Shown here: one piece after another, positions 52,268 through 55,482 of the stretch
Position numbering within the stretch: the first letter of the stretch is position 1
Layout of the letters: every line of letters begins with the position of its first letter
Assembly (NCBI GenBank): GCA_019912315.1
Contig: JAIOJA010000009.1
Span: forward strand, 1-55,482
Reading direction: 5' to 3'
Source: Planctomycetota bacterium
Lineage (GTDB): Bacteria; Planctomycetota; UBA8742; UBA2392
Length of the DNA stretch: 55,482 nt
Notes under the pieces: model-generated
Seen by the model: the letters and a program-made list of their open reading frames with translations, nothing else
What the model was told of the DNA's origin: nothing
The model's database searches: none
Made by a program: the position numbers and the translations under genes

Positions 52268-52642
52268 TCAAGCAGATCCTTCTGGCGCGTCGTTGAATGG
52301 GAATTCCGCGTGCACGGCACCGTCGAGCCTGTCGTGAACTTTGACGCGTCCGAATCGATAGGACCGGCTACCGTCAGGCCAGTCAAAGACCGTGCAGCCG
52401 ACGATTGGCGCCCAGCCGAAGTTCGTCCAGCTGATGTCGCTGCGGACAAGGCTGCGGGCCGCGCCTGCACGCAGGCCGGACAGCAAATGCTGCAATTCCT
52501 GCTTGCTGTCAACGATCCCGAGCTTGGAGTCACGAGAGTAAACTGACTGAAGGCTGACGTGCTTCTCTAGCCCCTCGTCAAGTGCCGGCCTTTCGCGCCT
52601 CTTGGCATTGCCTTCTGCCTCTTGTGGTGTGTTCCCTGGCAT
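52268..52642 (-). CDS. Small protein of unknown function
   Basis: 124 residues from ATG 52642 after GGAGACGGAG. The N-terminal 25 residues are charged and disordered (GNTPQEAEGNAKRRERP). The C-terminal half looks beta-rich (DISWTNFGWAPIVGCTVFDWPDGSRSYRFGRVKVHDRLDGAVHAEF). No recognised domain. It lies between the integrase and the Sel1-like gene on the same strand. Confidence 0.5.
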   Translation of the reverse strand: MPGNTPQEAEGNAKRRERPALDEGLEKHVSLQSVYSRDSKLGIVDSKQELQHLLSGLRAGAARSLVRSDISWTNFGWAPIVGCTVFDWPDGSRSYRFGRVKVHDRLDGAVHAEFPFNDAPEGSA

Positions 52643-53000
52643 TTCTCCGTCTCCCTGTGTGTTGCGACGGCAGCTCGCATTTTGTCCGCCTCGCTCACGC
52701 TTTCGCCCATGCGAACGCGGACACGAACTGCCGTCGTAGTGCAAAAGATGCTCCGAAGACTGCGCCAGGACAAATTGACCTTGGCGACCGCTGCAGCGGT
52801 GCGTTTCGGGACTTCACGATCTTCAGAGAATGAACCGGAGAGTTCGGTTCGTGTACTTCAGAGGTGCGGCAGCGATAGAACCTGCCAACGGCATGAAACT
52901 ATCCCGTCGTTGGCAGGTTGTCAAATCGGCAAGCAGTTTTTTCTCAGGGTCACTCGTTCGATGCACGCTGTTGTACAACTCTCTGGGGGTCAGGCACCTG
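52643..53000. other. Intergenic region with a hairpin downstream of the integrase
   Basis: No convincing gene. A 12-bp inverted repeat (52879-52890 and 52908-52919) with a 17-nt loop lies about 80-120 bp past the integrase stop and may end its transcript. Confidence 0.45.
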
Positions 53001-54344
53001 CTACTGAGCCCACCGTCGGCTGGATCCACCTGGCGCGAAACCCAACTCTTCTAGAGCCAACCAGACCTCCTGTTCGACGCCTAACCATTGCTCGACCAAA
53101 TCACCATCGCGCCGGACCCCGAGGGCGACGTAGTGGCGGTGCGCCACTTCGAGCGCGTGACCCATCCGTGCAGCCAAGTACAGGGGCTGCGGCCCGCGAA
53201 TCGCGGCGGCGGCACAGGTTGAGAACGTTGACCGCAGGTCCTTGGGTGATACGCCGGTACATTTCGCCTTCTTCGTCATCCTCTCCCAGGCTTGGTACTT
53301 GAAATTTTTTGGCTGGCTCGGCGTGCGCCCTGCAATGACGTACTTGCTACGTCCCCGCCTCACCGCCATGGCCGACAGCAACTGCAGGAGCGCTGGCGAA
53401 TCATCCAGTGGAATGCACCTTTCCCGCCTGGTCTTTACCTTGTGCTTCTGGGCATCGTCGTTCCTGACGAAGATGCGCTTTGCGTCAAGGTCCACATCCG
53501 ACCACTTCAAGTGCAGGACTTCCCCGCGCCGCATTCCGGTGAGGATCAGAGTCAGGAGCATGGGCGCCAGTGGTTCGTAAGTTGAACTTGCCGACGCGCT
53601 GGGCTTGCCGGTGTAGTAAGCGCTCTTGTCCTTGCGGGAACCATGGTTGAGTTGCCCGTCAAGCTCAATTGCCGCCTTCATAAGGGCTACAAGCTGCGAT
53701 GCATCAAGCGCCTTCGGGAGCTTGCGCTCTGTCCGGAACGAGGGGAGGCGGTCAGCGATGTCGTCCCGGCTAAGCTGCATGTGGTCGCGCATGCGTGCCC
53801 AGCTCAGGAATGCACGAGTGGTCCGCAGGTATGAGTTCTTGGCACCCCCGCTAAGCAACTCCCGAGTCCTGACTTTTTTCTTGCCCTTGGACACAACCTT
53901 GTTGAGCCGACTCAGATGATCCCGAAACTCCGTGATGCGTACGGGCCGGAACTGCGGTCCCGGTAGACGGTAAAGCTCAGCGTTGCGGGCATAATCAATG
54001 AAGGCCTTCAAGCGCTCACGCTGCCTCTTCACCAATCCCGGAAGCCGATTGACTGCGTAGTCTTCAAGATACAACTCGACAACTTCCGAGAGCAGCAAGC
54101 CAACCGGCACGACAGGAGGGGCCGGTGGCTCATCCACTCCAAGTTCAATTGCCAGCTTGACCAGCCGGAGTTCGTTTGAAGTGTCCTTCAGCCACTTCAT
54201 CGCCTCTGCTTTGGTCCGGAATCCCTTAGCAGTCAAGGATTCGGACTCATAGAGACCAGTTCGAGGATTGCGCCACTCGGCGATCAGGCTGCCTCCACGC
54301 CTAAAACAGGATACGCCAGGATGCTTAGTCTTCCGGTATGCCAT
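53001..54344 (-). CDS. int: Tyrosine recombinase / integrase
   Basis: 447 residues. The N-terminal 100 residues are an arm-binding/AP2-like region (FRRGGSLIAEWRNPRTGLYES; KGFRTKAEAMKWL). A core-binding SAM-like domain lies at about 100-230. The catalytic domain shows TGMRRGEVLHLKWSDV (Arg I near 267), KTRRERCIPL, SPKDLRSTFST near 368 (box II, with Lys in the usual His place and Arg II), and MGHALEVAHRHYVAL near 394-408 with the nucleophilic Tyr. It sits about 185 bp from attR and is the likely enzyme for integration at tRNA-Gly. Confidence 0.93.
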   Translation of the reverse strand: MAYRKTKHPGVSCFRRGGSLIAEWRNPRTGLYESESLTAKGFRTKAEAMKWLKDTSNELRLVKLAIELGVDEPPAPPVVPVGLLLSEVVELYLEDYAVNRLPGLVKRQRERLKAFIDYARNAELYRLPGPQFRPVRITEFRDHLSRLNKVVSKGKKKVRTRELLSGGAKNSYLRTTRAFLSWARMRDHMQLSRDDIADRLPSFRTERKLPKALDASQLVALMKAAIELDGQLNHGSRKDKSAYYTGKPSASASSTYEPLAPMLLTLILTGMRRGEVLHLKWSDVDLDAKRIFVRNDDAQKHKVKTRRERCIPLDDSPALLQLLSAMAVRRGRSKYVIAGRTPSQPKNFKYQAWERMTKKAKCTGVSPKDLRSTFSTCAAAAIRGPQPLYLAARMGHALEVAHRHYVALGVRRDGDLVEQWLGVEQEVWLALEELGFAPGGSSRRWAQ

Positions 54345-54528
54345 GATTCCTCCAGTTCGGCAGTTCGGAGACTCAGTAAGGTCAGTAAGCGCTGAGCTTC
54401 ATCCGACTGCATACAACCAGTATGGAGGTTTCGTTCACCGTTCCGAAAAACACATGGGAGCCATAAGGCAGGCCGGAACCCGCGCCACCACCGCCCTCAA
54501 ACGCCTGCGGGGAGCGGGTCTCCGAGCG

Positions 54529-54575
54529 GCTTCCCAAGCAGGTGGTCGAGGGTTCGAACCCCTTCGCCCGCTCCA
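54529..54575 (+). repeat. attR: displaced 3' half of the original tRNA-Gly
   Basis: The first 20 bases equal 22626-22645, and the last 12 (54564-54575, including CCA) equal 22661-22672. The 15 bases between differ in the T stem: three base pairs change on both strands, so pairing is kept. There is no D arm or 5' acceptor upstream, so it is not a gene. The simplest reading is that this is the chromosome's original 3' half, displaced when the element recombined in the anticodon region and supplied its own T arm. Confidence 0.82.
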
Positions 54576-54584
54576 GCCTCAAAC

Positions 54585-54611
54585 CCGCCCGGAGAGCCGT
54601 TCTCCGGGCGG
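54585..54611 (+). terminator. Terminator of the original tRNA-Gly gene
   Basis: Perfect 11-bp arms (54585-54595 and 54601-54611) with a 5-nt loop, followed by ATGTTATTTT. It follows the tRNA 3' half by 10 bp. Confidence 0.75.
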
Positions 54612-54961
54612 ATGTTATTTTGGCAGACCGGCTCAAATACTCCAGTACACGATATGGTACACGGAATGGCTGGGCATGGTTTAGCAGAATGCGATGCGAA
54701 TGCTGTCCACGAACTCGAGATCGTGGTCGCTCAGAGAGCGCTAATGCGTGCATCACGGGGACCCAAAACCAGTCCGTAACCGATCGCGCTCGCAATCAAC
54801 CGCAGCTAGAACCCCCAAAATCAGTCATGCACGCAGAAGCCAAAGATGATCCATTCTTCAATCCAAAGACAGCATCGATCCACGGAGCACCGGGTTTCAC
54901 AGGACTCCGGCAAATGCCCATTAGCTCTAGTGAGCGCTCAGGTTTGAAGTATCGGGTATAG
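54612..54961. other. Intergenic region with no gene seen
   Basis: Chromosomal sequence right of the element. Open frames have no ribosome sites and no recognisable protein pattern. Confidence 0.45.
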
Positions 54962-55450
54962 GTGCTTCAGCTTGATTCTGGCGTCCTTGGTTGTGAAGCG
55001 CCAGTCCACTGCCCGGACTTCCTTCGGCGCGGCACGCAGGACCTGTTCGCGGCCTTGAACCCGCACACCGGCAAGGTCTGGGCCGAGTGTCGCAACCGGC
55101 ACACCGGTGACGACGTGGCCGACTTTCTGGCCTGGCTGATCAAGGAACAGCCGAAACGGCGCCGGATTCATGTGGTGCTGGACAACCTGAGCGCCCACGG
55201 GACCGAGGCGGTAGAGAAAGTGGTCGCCAAACACCGAGGCCGGGTGTCGCTGCACAACACATCAACCCACGCAAGCTGGCTGAACATGGTGGAGTTGTAC
55301 TTCGCCGAGGTCAGCCGCAATGTGCTGAGGCGCAGCAACTTCGAGAGCATCCCGGACTTGCAGGAGAAACTGCTGGCGTATGTGGCCTGGACCAACGAAA
55401 ATGCCAGGCCATACCGGTGGACCTACACCGGCCAGCCGCTCACCAAGTAG
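54962..55450 (+). pseudogene. IS630-family transposase, 5'-truncated
   Basis: About 160 residues corresponding to the C-terminal part of an IS630-type DDE transposase. Recognisable homology starts at RRGTQDLFAALNPHTGKV; IHVVLDNLSAHGT carries the second catalytic Asp, and THASWLNMVELYFAEVSRNVLRR carries the final Glu. The N-terminal HTH domain and the first catalytic Asp are missing upstream, where the sequence loses similarity. It is therefore an inactive remnant. I did not find terminal repeats. It lies about 390 bp outside attR. Confidence 0.8.
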
Positions 55451-55482
55451 CTGCCGGAAGACTTGCCTGACGCTGTACTAGC

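Noticed and set aside
54501..54575. Possible second complete tRNA gene at the right end
   Set aside because: The 3' half is well formed, but no D arm or matching 5' acceptor strand precedes it, so it is an attR remnant.

Overview
The window is high-GC bacterial DNA with Gram-negative hallmarks: lpxH-, gmhA- and hldE-type genes for lipid A and LPS heptose, an outer-membrane barrel protein, an AsmA-like protein, and a secreted HEAT/VWA protein. The mix suggests Planctomycetota or a related Gram-negative lineage. That placement is an impression; no rRNA gene is present to fix it.

The left 22.6 kb is ordinary chromosome. It carries dut, coupled to a two-domain flavoprotein of the anthraniloyl-CoA monooxygenase/reductase type; a pair of divergent genes for a small secreted domain (one copy versus three copies); a VWA protein; a FliA/WhiG-type sigma factor; a barrel protein; an AsmA-like protein overlapping rsmD; a minus-strand run lpxH-hldE-gmhA-ChaN-like; cinA; a pirin; a carboxymuconolactone decarboxylase-family protein; two tiny overlapping membrane-protein genes; and tRNA-Gly(CCC).

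From the tRNA to about 54.57 kb lies a roughly 32-kb integrated element. Its ends are a complete tRNA-Gly at 22598-22672 and a second, different 3' half of a tRNA at 54529-54575, with a tyrosine integrase beside the right end. The element carries an excisionase-like HTH protein near the left end, a phage- or plasmid-like replication/recombination set (sliding clamp, DUF932, RecB/Cas4-like nuclease, winged-helix Rep with a repeat-rich candidate origin), several small unknown genes, and many defence-type genes. I see no conjugation or virion genes.

The most interesting part is 35.9-49.6 kb. Five plus-strand genes overlap end to end: NERD-SF1 helicase, DrmA-like helicase, DrmB-like DUF1998 protein, second SF1 helicase, and an unrecognised protein with a possible YbjN/chaperone-like C-terminus. 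An EcoRII-family endonuclease follows 54 bp later. Facing it on the minus strand are a C5-cytosine methyltransferase overlapping a Vsr endonuclease, preceded by a PUA/EVE-like HNH endonuclease. This looks like a DISARM core (DrmA and DrmB) built into a CCWGG-type restriction-modification-repair unit, without the usual DrmC, DrmD or DrmE. Other defence candidates are a PrrC/RloC-like ATPase with a zinc hook beside RmuC, a PDDEXK_4-like nuclease, and a membrane coiled-coil protein controlled by an XRE repressor with paired palindromic operators.

Beyond the element is chromosomal sequence with a 5'-truncated IS630-type transposase. All assignments are by eye from motifs; no database search was made.
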